DNA of 64,000 nt from contig NZ_DF967966.1 of NCBI RefSeq assembly GCF_001050195.2, forward strand, positions 367,282-431,281, written 5' to 3'. Shown here piece by piece: positions 9,080 to 18,031 of the stretch. This stretch comes from Anaerolinea thermolimosa (GTDB lineage Bacteria > Chloroflexota > Anaerolineae > Anaerolineales > Anaerolineaceae). The stretch's first letter is position 1. Each line of letters begins with the position of its first letter. A program made the translations under genes and the position numbers. The notes below the pieces were generated by a model. It had not been told where the DNA came from, did no database searches, and saw only the letters and a list, made by a program, of their open reading frames with translations.

Positions 9080-10066
9080 TTAACCCGCGCGGCGGAAGAC
9101 GCCGTTGCCTTTCACGGTGTCTTTTCCTACCTGCACCACTTCTCCCCACAGCAACCACGGCAGCAGTTCTTCCCATGCCGAAACCGGCGCAGCATAACGG
9201 GCGCTTCCGACCAGCCCGCTGATCCAGGTTTTTGAGCCAGTGCGGCTGGAGCCGCTGGAGACCTCGACCCAGCGGGTGTGGTTTTCGATCATGCGCACCT
9301 CGCGCGCCAGGTTTTGCAGGCGGGTGCGTTCTTCCAAGGGGCGGTGTTCGCCGCCCGAAAACTGCATGGCCAGCTCATCTACCCGCTCCAGCAGGCGGTT
9401 AAAGAAGATGGAGAAATCCGGGGCTTTTACCAGCTCTTCATTCCAGATGAGGCGGAGTGGGGTCAGAAATTCGAGCCCAAGCGAAGCAACGCCCCCATCA
9501 CGCCAGCGGCGGCTGAACTGCCCGGCCTGGCTGAGCAGGTCGGCGTGGGTTGCGGGCTGTTCGGGCAGGCGCAGCACCTGCTCGCCCTCAGGGAGCACCT
9601 CTTCTTCACGCCCGCCGGGGAACTCGGCCACCACACGGCGCAGACGGAAGCGCCCCCGCCCTGCACCTACCCCGCCCAGGCCCATTTCTGGCACGGCCAG
9701 GACGAAGTAAGGTAAAAAGCGCCGGGCTTCTCCGAAGAGGGTGAGGTGAAAGGCAAAACGCTCACCCGGCATGAGCACCGAAGGCGCTTCCACCGGCGGG
9801 GTGAGGATGTAACCCCGGCGTTCTACCCCTGGCTTCTCGTGTGCGGCCACCAGCCAGCACACCGGGCAATGCGCAATATGTTCTGCATCGATAGAGACCT
9901 TTTGGCCCGGCACCGAGGGGACACTGTAAGCGCAGGTAGCCCGGCGCATGACATCTACCAGGGCGCCGCGCAGGTTGCTGCCGGCGCGCCACCCTCCCAG
10001 GCGCAGGGGGGTCTCTGTGACACACTCAAAACGCAAACGGGTAAAGGTAAGAGGGAATGGGGTCAT
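9080..10066 (-). CDS. cas6: Cas6 pre-crRNA endoribonuclease
   Basis: A RAMP protein that would cut the repeat RNA to release crRNAs. The 328-residue sequence has the N-terminal RAMP start (LRFECVTETPLRLGG), a Cys pair in HCPVCWLVAA (about residues 67-70) seen in the Cas6 group that often accompanies Cmr systems, and a C-terminal glycine-rich RAMP loop (WGEVVQVGKDTVKGNG). The start codon overlaps the cas3 stop as ATGA. It is the only Cas6 in the window, so both the I-B Cascade and the Cmr complex presumably load crRNAs made by it. The catalytic residue cannot be assigned by eye. Confidence 0.85.
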   Translation of the reverse strand: MTPFPLTFTRLRFECVTETPLRLGGWRAGSNLRGALVDVMRRATCAYSVPSVPGQKVSIDAEHIAHCPVCWLVAAHEKPGVERRGYILTPPVEAPSVLMPGERFAFHLTLFGEARRFLPYFVLAVPEMGLGGVGAGRGRFRLRRVVAEFPGGREEEVLPEGEQVLRLPEQPATHADLLSQAGQFSRRWRDGGVASLGLEFLTPLRLIWNEELVKAPDFSIFFNRLLERVDELAMQFSGGEHRPLEERTRLQNLAREVRMIENHTRWVEVSSGSSRTGSKTWISGLVGSARYAAPVSAWEELLPWLLWGEVVQVGKDTVKGNGVFRRAG

Positions 10067-12447
10067 TCTTCCTGATCATCCTCCATGGCAGGGTTTGCTT
10101 CGAGATCGAGGCCGAGATCTTCTCGATAGGGCAGGCGGACAACGGGCGGAAAGCCGCGCTCTCCCTCCACCAGGGCATGGCGCTGTACCAGCATGGCGTA
10201 AAGCCCCCACGAAAGCGGCACCAGCAGGCTGTCGGCTTCGAGAGCGCGGTCGCTGTCGCGCAGGGTGAGGTAGTCGTCGTAGAGCGACTCTGGGAGAACT
10301 TCGGTGCTGTCGAAGAGGCGATCGAACTGCGCGGCCAGGGTCTGGTTCGAGCGAAAAGGTTGCAGAGAATCCAGAAAAATGCGCTGAAATTCCTGTGCCG
10401 CGCGCCGGTACTCTTTCTGCCAGGCGTCGAGCACTGCTCCAGTGTATATGGCATCCAGCCACCGGGGCAGAGAGCGTTCATCCAGCACCACACCTTTCCC
10501 GTGAGAGGCGGCAAAGTGTTCTTCCAGCACTTCCAGGGTATGAGTGACCTGTTCAATAGGGCGGTAAACACGGCGGAAGACCTCGTCCGCGCCGCGAAAG
10601 ACGTACACGGGCGCCAGTTCCCGCCTGCCGAGGCGGTTGATGCGCCCGATGCGCTGCAGCAGGGCTTCCAGCGGAGCGGGGTCAGAAAAAAGCACATCCA
10701 GATCAAGGTTCAGGCTCACTTCCACTACCTGGGTGGCAACCAGCACCAGCGGGCGATGATCCGTCGGGTTCAGCCCTGCCGCCTGAAGCATCTCGCGTTC
10801 TTTGCGGGCGCGGTCGTGGCCGGTAAAGCGTCCGTGAAGCAGGAAAAAGGGAATTTCAGGGGGAAGGTGGTCACGCATCCACAGCCATACCTGCTGGGCG
10901 CGTCGGACTGTGTTGCATACTACCAGCACCCGCCGCCCTTGGCGGGCTTCTTCAAGGGCCTGATTCAGGTTTTTCTCGTCCAGCAAATCACCATCGGCCA
11001 GAAAGAGGCGATGGCGGCGCAACCCCGCCAGCAAGCGCCGGGAAGCATGGATGGAAGTGACCTGCCCCAGGGTGTCTTCCAGGGCGGCGCGGAGAGGGGC
11101 AGGCAAAGTTGCCGACATGACCAGAAAACGCGCCCCGCAGGTACGTGCCAGGAACCCCATCGTAGATACAATCATCGCCAGCCGATCCGGTTCGTAGGCG
11201 TGAATCTCGTCAAAGACAAATGCGGCTTCGGTAAAATCGCTCAGCAGGGCCTCGTGGCCTTTGAGCTGAAAGGCGGCTTTGAGCAGTTGATAGGGGCTGA
11301 AGACACGCACCGGGTAGTAGGCCAGCCCGGAGCGGTTATGAAGCAACTGGGCCAGTTTTGCCGCTTCTTCGGGAGCGTAAGATTGTTCCATCAGTCGCTG
11401 GAACTGCGCCATGGTGCTGCGCCCGTGCAAAAGCCCAACCTGTTCGGGAAAGATACGCGTGAGCCGGTCGTACATGGCGTTCATGCTGGCTTGATAGGGC
11501 AGGGTGTAAAACAGGCGCGGCAGACGCTGATTTACCGCCCACAGAAGAGCGGCTTCGGTCTTGCCGGTGCCGGTGGGCGCCAGCAGCATGGCGTGTCCAC
11601 CGACACTGGCAGCAGTACGCTGGTGTGCGTATAGACGACGGCGGGATAACCCCAGCGTTTGTAAGATGGCATTCGCTTCCAGGCGCGGGTCGGGTAAAGC
11701 CCCCCAGCCTGCCGAAGCCAGATGGTCGGACTGCAAAACCAGCCCGCGCAGGAAAATGCCCAAACGCAGGTTTTCTGCAGAGGGGGGAGTTTCCTCCCAC
11801 TCACGCAGGTAGCGTTCCATGCGGTGCAAATGACGGCGAATCGCCTGCGGGGTCAATCCGTTCAAGGCCTGTTCCAGCGGCGGCAAGACAGGGCAGGTGA
11901 CCCCCAGAGGGCGCATCTCCAGCGCATCCACCCAGTGTTCGGCACAGGTTGCGATCCAGCGGTAGAGCGCGGTGGCATCCTCGCGGGTAATTTCCTTCAG
12001 CATGAAAGTCAGCGGGTCGAGATCGGGATCATGCTCATCCAGATAATCTTCAATGTCATCAAAGTCCTTGTGGTGGGTGGCAATGGCTGCTGCCAGAAAG
12101 GTCGATTCTTCGCGGGAGAGGTCGGCGGTGACCCAATCTACAAATGCCAGAGAGAGCACCTCATGGCGGAACGGCCAGCGGCGCTCTTTGCCGCGCAAGA
12201 GGCGCTGAAAGCCCTGCGCGGCCTTGCCCCAGTCGTGCAGGAAAACCGTCCAGAAAAGCAAATGCCACAGGCGTGGTTGCCCGCTGAGAGCGGGCAGGTC
12301 GGGGCGCTGATGCGCCAGTTCGCTCAGACGCATCAGCGCCTCCCAGGTGTGCTCTGCCAGCGTCTGCGCCTTTCGGTGAGCCGCCACCGGGCTTTTTGCC
12401 CACAGGTGGGCTAAGCCTTCGGGAACACGGGGCATATTCATGGTCAT
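10063..12447 (-). CDS. cas3: Cas3 HD nuclease-helicase
   Basis: Cas3 is recruited by Cascade to unwind and degrade target DNA. In this 794-residue protein the N-terminal HD nuclease is intact: H33, HD at 71-72, H95 and HH at 125-126. The SF2 helicase follows, with Walker A PTGTGKT near 291-297, DEIH at 413-416, SAT at 445-447 and a C-terminal QRIGRINR arginine-finger motif. The start chosen is ATG at 12447, which overlaps the cas5 stop (ATGA). Upstream codons in frame belong to cas5. HD plus helicase in one chain is the normal I-B arrangement. No defect is seen, so DNA interference should be functional. Confidence 0.95.
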   Translation of the reverse strand: MTMNMPRVPEGLAHLWAKSPVAAHRKAQTLAEHTWEALMRLSELAHQRPDLPALSGQPRLWHLLFWTVFLHDWGKAAQGFQRLLRGKERRWPFRHEVLSLAFVDWVTADLSREESTFLAAAIATHHKDFDDIEDYLDEHDPDLDPLTFMLKEITREDATALYRWIATCAEHWVDALEMRPLGVTCPVLPPLEQALNGLTPQAIRRHLHRMERYLREWEETPPSAENLRLGIFLRGLVLQSDHLASAGWGALPDPRLEANAILQTLGLSRRRLYAHQRTAASVGGHAMLLAPTGTGKTEAALLWAVNQRLPRLFYTLPYQASMNAMYDRLTRIFPEQVGLLHGRSTMAQFQRLMEQSYAPEEAAKLAQLLHNRSGLAYYPVRVFSPYQLLKAAFQLKGHEALLSDFTEAAFVFDEIHAYEPDRLAMIVSTMGFLARTCGARFLVMSATLPAPLRAALEDTLGQVTSIHASRRLLAGLRRHRLFLADGDLLDEKNLNQALEEARQGRRVLVVCNTVRRAQQVWLWMRDHLPPEIPFFLLHGRFTGHDRARKEREMLQAAGLNPTDHRPLVLVATQVVEVSLNLDLDVLFSDPAPLEALLQRIGRINRLGRRELAPVYVFRGADEVFRRVYRPIEQVTHTLEVLEEHFAASHGKGVVLDERSLPRWLDAIYTGAVLDAWQKEYRRAAQEFQRIFLDSLQPFRSNQTLAAQFDRLFDSTEVLPESLYDDYLTLRDSDRALEADSLLVPLSWGLYAMLVQRHALVEGERGFPPVVRLPYREDLGLDLEANPAMEDDQEE

Positions 12448-13163
12448 ACCCACGAAAGCCACACCACTCCGGGATAATCTCCATCCACCGCCGGTTCGCT
12501 GGGATCTGCCCACCAGGGCTCAAGCGCAGGCTGACCCGTGTAGCGGGTGAACTCACGCGTGCGCACACGGCGGTGCAGGACAACATAACGCTCAAAAGCC
12601 GGGTAGCGGCGGTTATGATAATCCAGCCAGCGGGGCATCAACACGGCCTGCCCGGCAGCCGTGTAGGCCGCGTAGTCATAGGGCAGAAGGGTGCGCTCCA
12701 GCACCACCTGATCGGCGGGCTGAAGCTCTACCACCTCCACCCTGCGGTAGGTAAATAAGTCCTGCGAGCGGCCAAGGCAAACCGCATAACGCGGGTGACA
12801 GAACGCCTCCAGCCATTCGGGGCGATTGAGGTAGAGGGTGAGGCGCGGAAAATAGAGAATCTCGCGCTGGAAGGGGTTGGGGTTGCCCTCCAATGCCTTT
12901 GGCAGGGATTTGTCGCCGGGCATCTTGCCGGTGGCAGGGGTGAGCAGGTAAGTGGTCTCAATATCCGCCTGTTTGCGGCGGAACTCGAAACGCACGGCAA
13001 AACGCACACCCTGTGGATCGAACCACTCGCCCAGGGCGCTGGCGACGTGCCCGTAGAGCGTGGCAGGCGGGGGCATCTCGAAAGTAGGCTGAACGCCCAT
13101 CATGAAGTGGGGGTAACGGAAAGAGGCGGTCAGCCCTTCGGCAACAATTTTGAGTGCGCGCAT
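12444..13163 (-). CDS. cas5: Cas5, type I-B Cascade subunit
   Basis: Cas5 binds the crRNA 5' handle and joins Cas8 to the Cas7 backbone. The 239-residue protein starts with the conserved RAMP strand MRALKIVAEGLTASFRYPHF and continues with the PPPATLYGHVASALGEW motif common to Cas5. ATG at 13163 is preceded by a GGAGGG ribosome site, 14 bp after the cas7 stop; a longer upstream frame overlaps cas7 and is not credible. The C-terminus ends in GVVWLSWV and its stop overlaps the cas3 start. Confidence 0.88.
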   Translation of the reverse strand: MRALKIVAEGLTASFRYPHFMMGVQPTFEMPPPATLYGHVASALGEWFDPQGVRFAVRFEFRRKQADIETTYLLTPATGKMPGDKSLPKALEGNPNPFQREILYFPRLTLYLNRPEWLEAFCHPRYAVCLGRSQDLFTYRRVEVVELQPADQVVLERTLLPYDYAAYTAAGQAVLMPRWLDYHNRRYPAFERYVVLHRRVRTREFTRYTGQPALEPWWADPSEPAVDGDYPGVVWLSWV

Positions 13164-13177
13164 GGTGCACCCTCCGT

Positions 13178-14257
13178 TTACTGCATCCAGTCCGGGTGCG
13201 CCTCCAACTCCTGTGCCAGCCGCTGGCAGGCTTCGCGCGGATGGATGAGGTGAATGCGATCCTTCCAATGGGCCAGCAAACCGCCTTCGCCCAGAGCGGC
13301 TTCCAGCTTCTCGCGCTCGGCGTCGAGATAGCCGCGCACCCAGCCCATGTACACATCGGAAAGTATATCCTCGCGGTTGACATCCAGAGCTTCTTGCAGG
13401 GCAGGCAGGTTAAGCACCGGGCGTTCTCCCTGGGCCCCGATGATGTGCCCGAAAATGTGGTTGCCGCCGCGGGTGACCGCCAGTACAAGAATATCGGGGC
13501 TGACATCGGTATAGTGCAAAGCCTGTTTGGCGCCGCCGCCCAGTTCTGCCAGCCCTTCCAGCAACGCATGAACACGGGTAAGCCGTTCCTTGAGCGGCAG
13601 GCGGTAGGCTTTGTCCTTTGCCAGATGCTCCAGTGCCATTTCACGCGCCAGTTTGAGGCGTGTCTCATCCAGGTTGAGGTAGCCGGTGCGCTCGGCGTAG
13701 GTAAAGGTACCGGCGGCGTGCAAATCAAGCGAAAGAAGCCCCTGCAGGGTGGCGCGGTAGAACTGATGCCCGTGCGGGACGGGGTTGCCTTCCTGGCGCG
13801 ACATGGTGCCAAAATCCTCTACCAGGCGCACCGGCGCAATGGAAACCAGCGTGCTGACGCGGAAGGGCGAGACGCGGGTCACGGTTTCGGCAGTGAGGGT
13901 GCCCTCGGCTACCAGACCGCTGGATTCGCGAGCATTAGCGGCTTCGGTTTTCTTCGAGGGGGCGCGCATGTAGCCGAACAGATCATCATCCCAGTAGAGA
14001 ATGGGGTTGGCGTCGGTGTAGGCGATCTTGGATTCGCGGAAGACCGGCGCGGCTTTCCAGCCCCAGTTGCCCTGCTCCAGTGTGGTGCGCAGCCAGTAGC
14101 GAAAGGCCTGGGCAGAAACATAGGGATAATTCCCCTCGCGGGTGGGGATGTGCTTCACCCCGACCACATTTTCAGTCATACTCCCGGGCATGTTACCCAG
14201 GTTGTTCAACGCAGACGCGGGAGCGTCAATCAAGAGTAAACCGGTGACAAAAGACAT
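13178..14257 (-). CDS. cas7: Cas7 (Cst2/DevR family), Cascade backbone
   Basis: This is the crRNA-binding backbone subunit, present in several copies per Cascade. The N-terminal GLLLIDAPASALNNLGN and the following HIPTREGNYPYVSAQAFRYWLR are typical of the DevR/Cst2 branch of Cas7 that defines I-B systems of the Cst (Tneap) type. The protein is 359 residues, normal for the family. It lies between cas8 and cas5 in the usual cas8-cas7-cas5 order. A ribosome site (GGAGGG) precedes the start. Together with cas8 and cas5 this sets the type I part as I-B. Confidence 0.92.
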   Translation of the reverse strand: MSFVTGLLLIDAPASALNNLGNMPGSMTENVVGVKHIPTREGNYPYVSAQAFRYWLRTTLEQGNWGWKAAPVFRESKIAYTDANPILYWDDDLFGYMRAPSKKTEAANARESSGLVAEGTLTAETVTRVSPFRVSTLVSIAPVRLVEDFGTMSRQEGNPVPHGHQFYRATLQGLLSLDLHAAGTFTYAERTGYLNLDETRLKLAREMALEHLAKDKAYRLPLKERLTRVHALLEGLAELGGGAKQALHYTDVSPDILVLAVTRGGNHIFGHIIGAQGERPVLNLPALQEALDVNREDILSDVYMGWVRGYLDAEREKLEAALGEGGLLAHWKDRIHLIHPREACQRLAQELEAHPDWMQ

Positions 14258-14278
14258 GGATCCCTCCTTGAGATGACA

Positions 14279-15754
14279 TTACAGGTTTTCTTCTTCGGGT
14301 GCGGCTTCGGGCAGTTCTTCGGCATGTGCCTGGAGCCAGCCTTTCTGATACAACTGTTCGAGCAGACGGATGAGCACCAGGTCGCGTCCAAGGCGCCAAT
14401 CGCTGTTGGGGATGCCCTCGGACTGCTCGAAAATGGCCAGGAACTGATCGAGGTTGATCAGCGGCTTGCGCCCTGCACGTACCTCGGCGGCAGAAGCGCG
14501 GATAAGCACTGCGCGCAGTTCGCCATAATTGCGCGCCATCCAGAAGCCGTTGAACACGCTGCGATCATTGCGGTCAAGAATGTACTGGGCAAGGGCATCG
14601 CCCAGTTCGCGAATGGATTGAACACGGGAATCTTCCATAAGCATCACCTTCCTGAGAAAGAGCTGGGTCAGCTGCCACGAAATCAAATCAACTTCGCGGC
14701 GGGTGTCATAGGTCAACGTGGGGTCCTGTTTATCCGTTCTCTGATGGGATGGCTTGCGGAGGAAGTACAGACGGATGAAACGCGGAGCTCCCTCGGGCAG
14801 GGTAAAGAGGTCTTCATAGAGGCGGTTGTAGCGCGGGGTCTCGCCCTCTTTGCGGGTTAACTGCCAGCCGCGGGCGGTGAGCGCCTCCCAATCGGGCTTC
14901 AGCAGGTCATTATGCATCACCTCCCTCAAAAATACGCCCACCTCCAGCGGCAGGGGATAGATATCCAGCTCGGCGCCCTGCCCGCTGTTGGTAAAGTAGT
15001 AGCCGGTCAGGGTGGGCGCAAGCCTGCCGTTTTCCTTCTCCTGGCGTGTGCGCTCCTTTTCGGCTTCGAGCAGATGCTCGATCAGCACCGTGCGGGCGCG
15101 ATGCGGGCTGGTATCGGGCAGTTTTTTCTCACCGCCGGCGCGTGCTGTGACCACCCCCTGTAAATTGGCTTTGAGGAAGGTTCTGGCAAAGGAAAGCAGA
15201 AGGTCGGGGTCATTGCTGTGCACCGCCAGCAGTTTGCCGCTCACCTTGGCGCACCCCATGGGGAGCATCTGGAACGCCAGCAGGCTGATGCCCGAAAGGG
15301 GAATGCCCGCCTCGCCGTAGGGATGGAAGTTAATCACATCCTCCCCGGTGAGCAGAGGCACGTGCTGGCGATAGGTGCGCCCGGGGGGTAAATTGCCATC
15401 TGGCTTGAGAACCAGCATCGTTGCCGGTAAACCGGTAAGTGGATCACGTTCCTCTCCGGCTGGCGCGGCAAAAGCGCCGGAAACAATTTCTGCATATCGG
15501 TGGCGTTTTTCGGGTTGCTTTTCAAAAGCGGGATTGGTAAACCCCGAATTGGGAAAGGCCACATTAAGGAAGGACTTCAGCGGGTCTACGATGTAGTTTT
15601 CGCGGATGTAGCGCCCCGCGTTGTGCAGGTCTTCCTCTGTCAGCAGGGTGGGGTGTTTCTTCCCGGCAAAGGCGGTCAGAGTGGCCAGCCCCACATCTAA
15701 CAGAGGGTGACCGGTGTAATCAGGGGGAGAAAAAGACATTTCAGGCATAGGCAT
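14279..15754 (-). CDS. cas8: Cas8 large subunit, type I-B (Cst1-like)
   Basis: This is the putative large Cascade subunit that reads the PAM. The 491-residue protein begins SFSPPDYTGHPLLDVGLATLTAFAG, an N-terminus typical of the Cas8/Cst1 (CXXC-CXXC) family, and sits directly before cas7 as expected. I do not see the paired CxxC motifs that give the family its name, so the zinc site seems lost. Three in-frame ATGs (15754, 15748, 15736) lie close together. An AAGGGG ribosome site fits 15748 best; I keep the longest. Family assignment rests on the N-terminus and gene order. Confidence 0.8.
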   Translation of the reverse strand: MPMPEMSFSPPDYTGHPLLDVGLATLTAFAGKKHPTLLTEEDLHNAGRYIRENYIVDPLKSFLNVAFPNSGFTNPAFEKQPEKRHRYAEIVSGAFAAPAGEERDPLTGLPATMLVLKPDGNLPPGRTYRQHVPLLTGEDVINFHPYGEAGIPLSGISLLAFQMLPMGCAKVSGKLLAVHSNDPDLLLSFARTFLKANLQGVVTARAGGEKKLPDTSPHRARTVLIEHLLEAEKERTRQEKENGRLAPTLTGYYFTNSGQGAELDIYPLPLEVGVFLREVMHNDLLKPDWEALTARGWQLTRKEGETPRYNRLYEDLFTLPEGAPRFIRLYFLRKPSHQRTDKQDPTLTYDTRREVDLISWQLTQLFLRKVMLMEDSRVQSIRELGDALAQYILDRNDRSVFNGFWMARNYGELRAVLIRASAAEVRAGRKPLINLDQFLAIFEQSEGIPNSDWRLGRDLVLIRLLEQLYQKGWLQAHAEELPEAAPEEENL

Positions 15755-15778
15755 CCCCTTCTAGAAAAAAAGACAAAC

Positions 15779-16162
15779 TCATGCCCTGCGGCGGCGGGCG
15801 GCTTCGTGCTGGGATTGCAGGTTGAGCACCTCGGCCACCTCAAAGCGCGGCGGGATGGCGCCGTTCACCGCGCGTAAACGCACACACGCCGGGAAGTAGC
15901 CCATCCTGCCGTGCAGTTCAGCGATGAGCATTGTGGCGCTGAAGTTGAGCGAGGGCGGGTTGATCAACAGGGGGGCATGCTCCCATTCTTCCTGAGTCAG
16001 ACCAGCCCGGTCTACCATGGCGCTCACCTGCGGGCCGAGGGGCTGGCCTGGCTCAATCTGGCTGTGCACCTCGATGGTGCGTTCAATGGGCGCACCGAGC
16101 AAGTTTTGCAGTTGTTCTATCTGGTCGGCAGAGAGGGGGTGCGAGAAGTTGACCAGAATCAT
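15779..16162 (-). CDS. csx15: Csx15 family protein (type III accessory)
   Basis: A 127-residue protein beginning MILVNFSHPLSADQIEQLQNLLG, the characteristic start of the Csx15 family: small Rossmann-like proteins found only with type III CRISPR loci. As I recall, published work links Csx15 to binding or removal of cyclic tetra-adenylate. Here its gene overlaps the Card1-like gene by 4 bp (ATGA), so effector and possible off-switch are translationally coupled. The C-terminus is basic (RRRRA). Family identity is fairly sure; the signal-quenching role is established knowledge applied by homology. Confidence 0.75.
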   Translation of the reverse strand: MILVNFSHPLSADQIEQLQNLLGAPIERTIEVHSQIEPGQPLGPQVSAMVDRAGLTQEEWEHAPLLINPPSLNFSATMLIAELHGRMGYFPACVRLRAVNGAIPPRFEVAEVLNLQSQHEAARRRRA

Positions 16163-17079
16163 CGCTTTGGCTCCTGATGGGTGGGCAGAATTTCCGATAC
16201 GGTTTGAAACAAACGGTTTTGGTCCTTCTGGCTGAGGGGTTTGCCGGGATAGTACTCCTTCAATTCGATGACCCTCACCCGCAGGGCGGTTGCCAGCGCT
16301 TTGTAACGCTCCTCCATCGAGGCCTGGGTCACCATGAAGCGCGCGGCATAGGTGCCCAGGTACTCGCGGGCCGCCATGGTGGTGAGCTGATCTATGGCGT
16401 GCTTATCGCTCCCCGTACCGCCGGTCTTGATTTCGAAGACGCCCACATGATTACCGCAGCGCACCAGCAGGTCGATTTCTACCTGATCTTTCACCCCGTC
16501 GGGCACCACACTCTGTTTGATCTCATCTACATGCGGCTTCAGGGCTTTCGCAACGGCATCTTCCAGCGGCTTTCCGTCAGTTTCCTTGGTATTGTAATGA
16601 TATCCATCCAGGTGGGCTTTGAGGTAATCATCCAGGGTGATCAGTGCGGGCAGTTCGCGGGGGTAGCCCTCTTCGAGGTGCAGTTCACGTTGTTCGTCGA
16701 AACGATAGCGGTAGAGTGTGCTCTTTTGATCGCGCCCGCGCGGCCCTTCGGTCTGGTAATAGACCACCGGGTAGCGGCGCTGGCGCGCCAGTTCGAACGC
16801 CGCCAGCATCATCGGTTTGGTGCCGCCGGTCACGTTGACCACCACTTCATCTTCAGGCTCACCCATCTCGCGGTAAAGCGCTTCCAGGATGCGGGAAATA
16901 TGGTAGCCGTCACCCACCGAAAACAGGCGGGTGTTGCCCATCAATCCGGCGAGGCGTCTGGCACTCTTCTTCGAGGCTTCCAGCGAGGTGTGGGCGATGA
17001 AGGTCTGCGCCGGGTTGTGGTAGCGCGCCGGCAGCAGGTTGGGGATGGGCTGTTCACCAGCAAGGCAGAGAAGAATCAT
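16159..17079 (-). CDS. Card1/Can2-type CARF nuclease (DUF1887)
   Basis: A cyclic-oligoadenylate-activated effector. The N-terminal CARF domain begins MILLCLAGEQPIPNLLPARY and carries the ligand-loop motif NVTGGTKPM at 82-90. The C-terminal PD-(D/E)xK nuclease shows E173, EID at 201-203, EIK at 216-218 and Q231, so all catalytic positions are present. Length is 306 residues, somewhat shorter than many Card1 proteins. Characterised relatives cut single-stranded DNA and RNA, or nick DNA, when bound to cA4. ATG at 17079 follows a GAGGTG ribosome site 7 bp after the cmr6 stop; longer frames run into cmr6. It should be the lethal or dormancy arm of the Cmr response. Confidence 0.9.
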   Translation of the reverse strand: MILLCLAGEQPIPNLLPARYHNPAQTFIAHTSLEASKKSARRLAGLMGNTRLFSVGDGYHISRILEALYREMGEPEDEVVVNVTGGTKPMMLAAFELARQRRYPVVYYQTEGPRGRDQKSTLYRYRFDEQRELHLEEGYPRELPALITLDDYLKAHLDGYHYNTKETDGKPLEDAVAKALKPHVDEIKQSVVPDGVKDQVEIDLLVRCGNHVGVFEIKTGGTGSDKHAIDQLTTMAAREYLGTYAARFMVTQASMEERYKALATALRVRVIELKEYYPGKPLSQKDQNRLFQTVSEILPTHQEPKR

Positions 17080-17086
17080 GGGCACC

Positions 17087-18028
17087 TCATTGGAAATAAC
17101 CATAACCCGCGCTGGTCTTGGCACCGGCGCCCAGGTTGCGCAGGCCATTCTTCAACCAGGTACAGGCCTGTTCCAGCAAATCCGCCCGGGAAGCGCCGCG
17201 CCGCCATGCCATGGCGAAAGCAAATTCCTTATCTTTGGGCACCGCCAGGAAGGTGATGGGGTTGGGGTTATGCCAGTCGCCGGGGGAGTCTTTGCCCTGG
17301 TAATAGGGAGCGTAATGCGGGTTCATGATATCGATATCCAGCGGGAACGCTGAGGTGGGGATGGCGTCAAAGAACACCGCCCCGCCCGCCTGCTCCAGCG
17401 TGCCAAATACCAGACGCATAGTCTTTGCCAGTTCCTTTGCCTCGGGCGAGGGCTTAAATCGCTCAAAGGCTTTGTCAAACTCTTTATCTTCTCTGGAAAG
17501 CGTCTGGTCAAGGTCATTCAACTTCCCTTCGCTAAGGGACAGGAGTGAAGCCAGTTCAAACAGCGCCCAGGTGCGGGCAATGCCCTTGACACTGCTGGCA
17601 GGCAGGTAAGGAAAGCCGTAGCGGTGAAAGCCAAAGCCAATTTCCAGCGCGGTTTTACGTCCCAGCCCGGGGATGAAGCGCCAGTCGGTCTTGAGGGTGA
17701 AGGTTTGAGCGCGGCAGGCTTGCGTCAGGGCCTGCCAGCGGGCAAAAGCTGCTTTGAGCGCGGCCGGGTCGGGGGCGCTCCGGGCTTTCTTCAGCGCCTG
17801 TTCACGCCAGGCCGACTTTTCTCTATCTCCGGCTTTACTCATGTCCGGCGCAAAGCGTTCGAAGACCAGCCCGGGGTTGCTGGCCGGAACTTTTGTGAAG
17901 ACATCCACCACCTCTTTCGGCAACGGATATACCGGTGCTGTCGAGGAAGCAGGGGGGCCGCCTTTACCCTGCTGCCCGCCGGAGCGGTTGGGGGGAGTGC
18001 CATGTTTTTGAGGAATATTCGGGCTCAT
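17087..18028 (-). CDS. cmr6: Cmr6, type III-B subunit
   Basis: This RAMP protein caps the Cmr4 backbone near Cmr1. It has 313 residues. A Gly/Pro/Gln-rich flexible N-terminus (first 35 residues) is followed near residues 123-157 by LGRKTALEIGFGFHRYGFPY and LPASSVKGIARTWALFE, the standard Cmr6 signature. The C-terminus AGAKTSAGYGYF is the RAMP glycine-rich loop. The gene lies 3 bp after cmr5. Nothing is missing compared with the family. Confidence 0.93.
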   Translation of the reverse strand: MSPNIPQKHGTPPNRSGGQQGKGGPPASSTAPVYPLPKEVVDVFTKVPASNPGLVFERFAPDMSKAGDREKSAWREQALKKARSAPDPAALKAAFARWQALTQACRAQTFTLKTDWRFIPGLGRKTALEIGFGFHRYGFPYLPASSVKGIARTWALFELASLLSLSEGKLNDLDQTLSREDKEFDKAFERFKPSPEAKELAKTMRLVFGTLEQAGGAVFFDAIPTSAFPLDIDIMNPHYAPYYQGKDSPGDWHNPNPITFLAVPKDKEFAFAMAWRRGASRADLLEQACTWLKNGLRNLGAGAKTSAGYGYFQ

Positions 18029-18031
18029 GGC

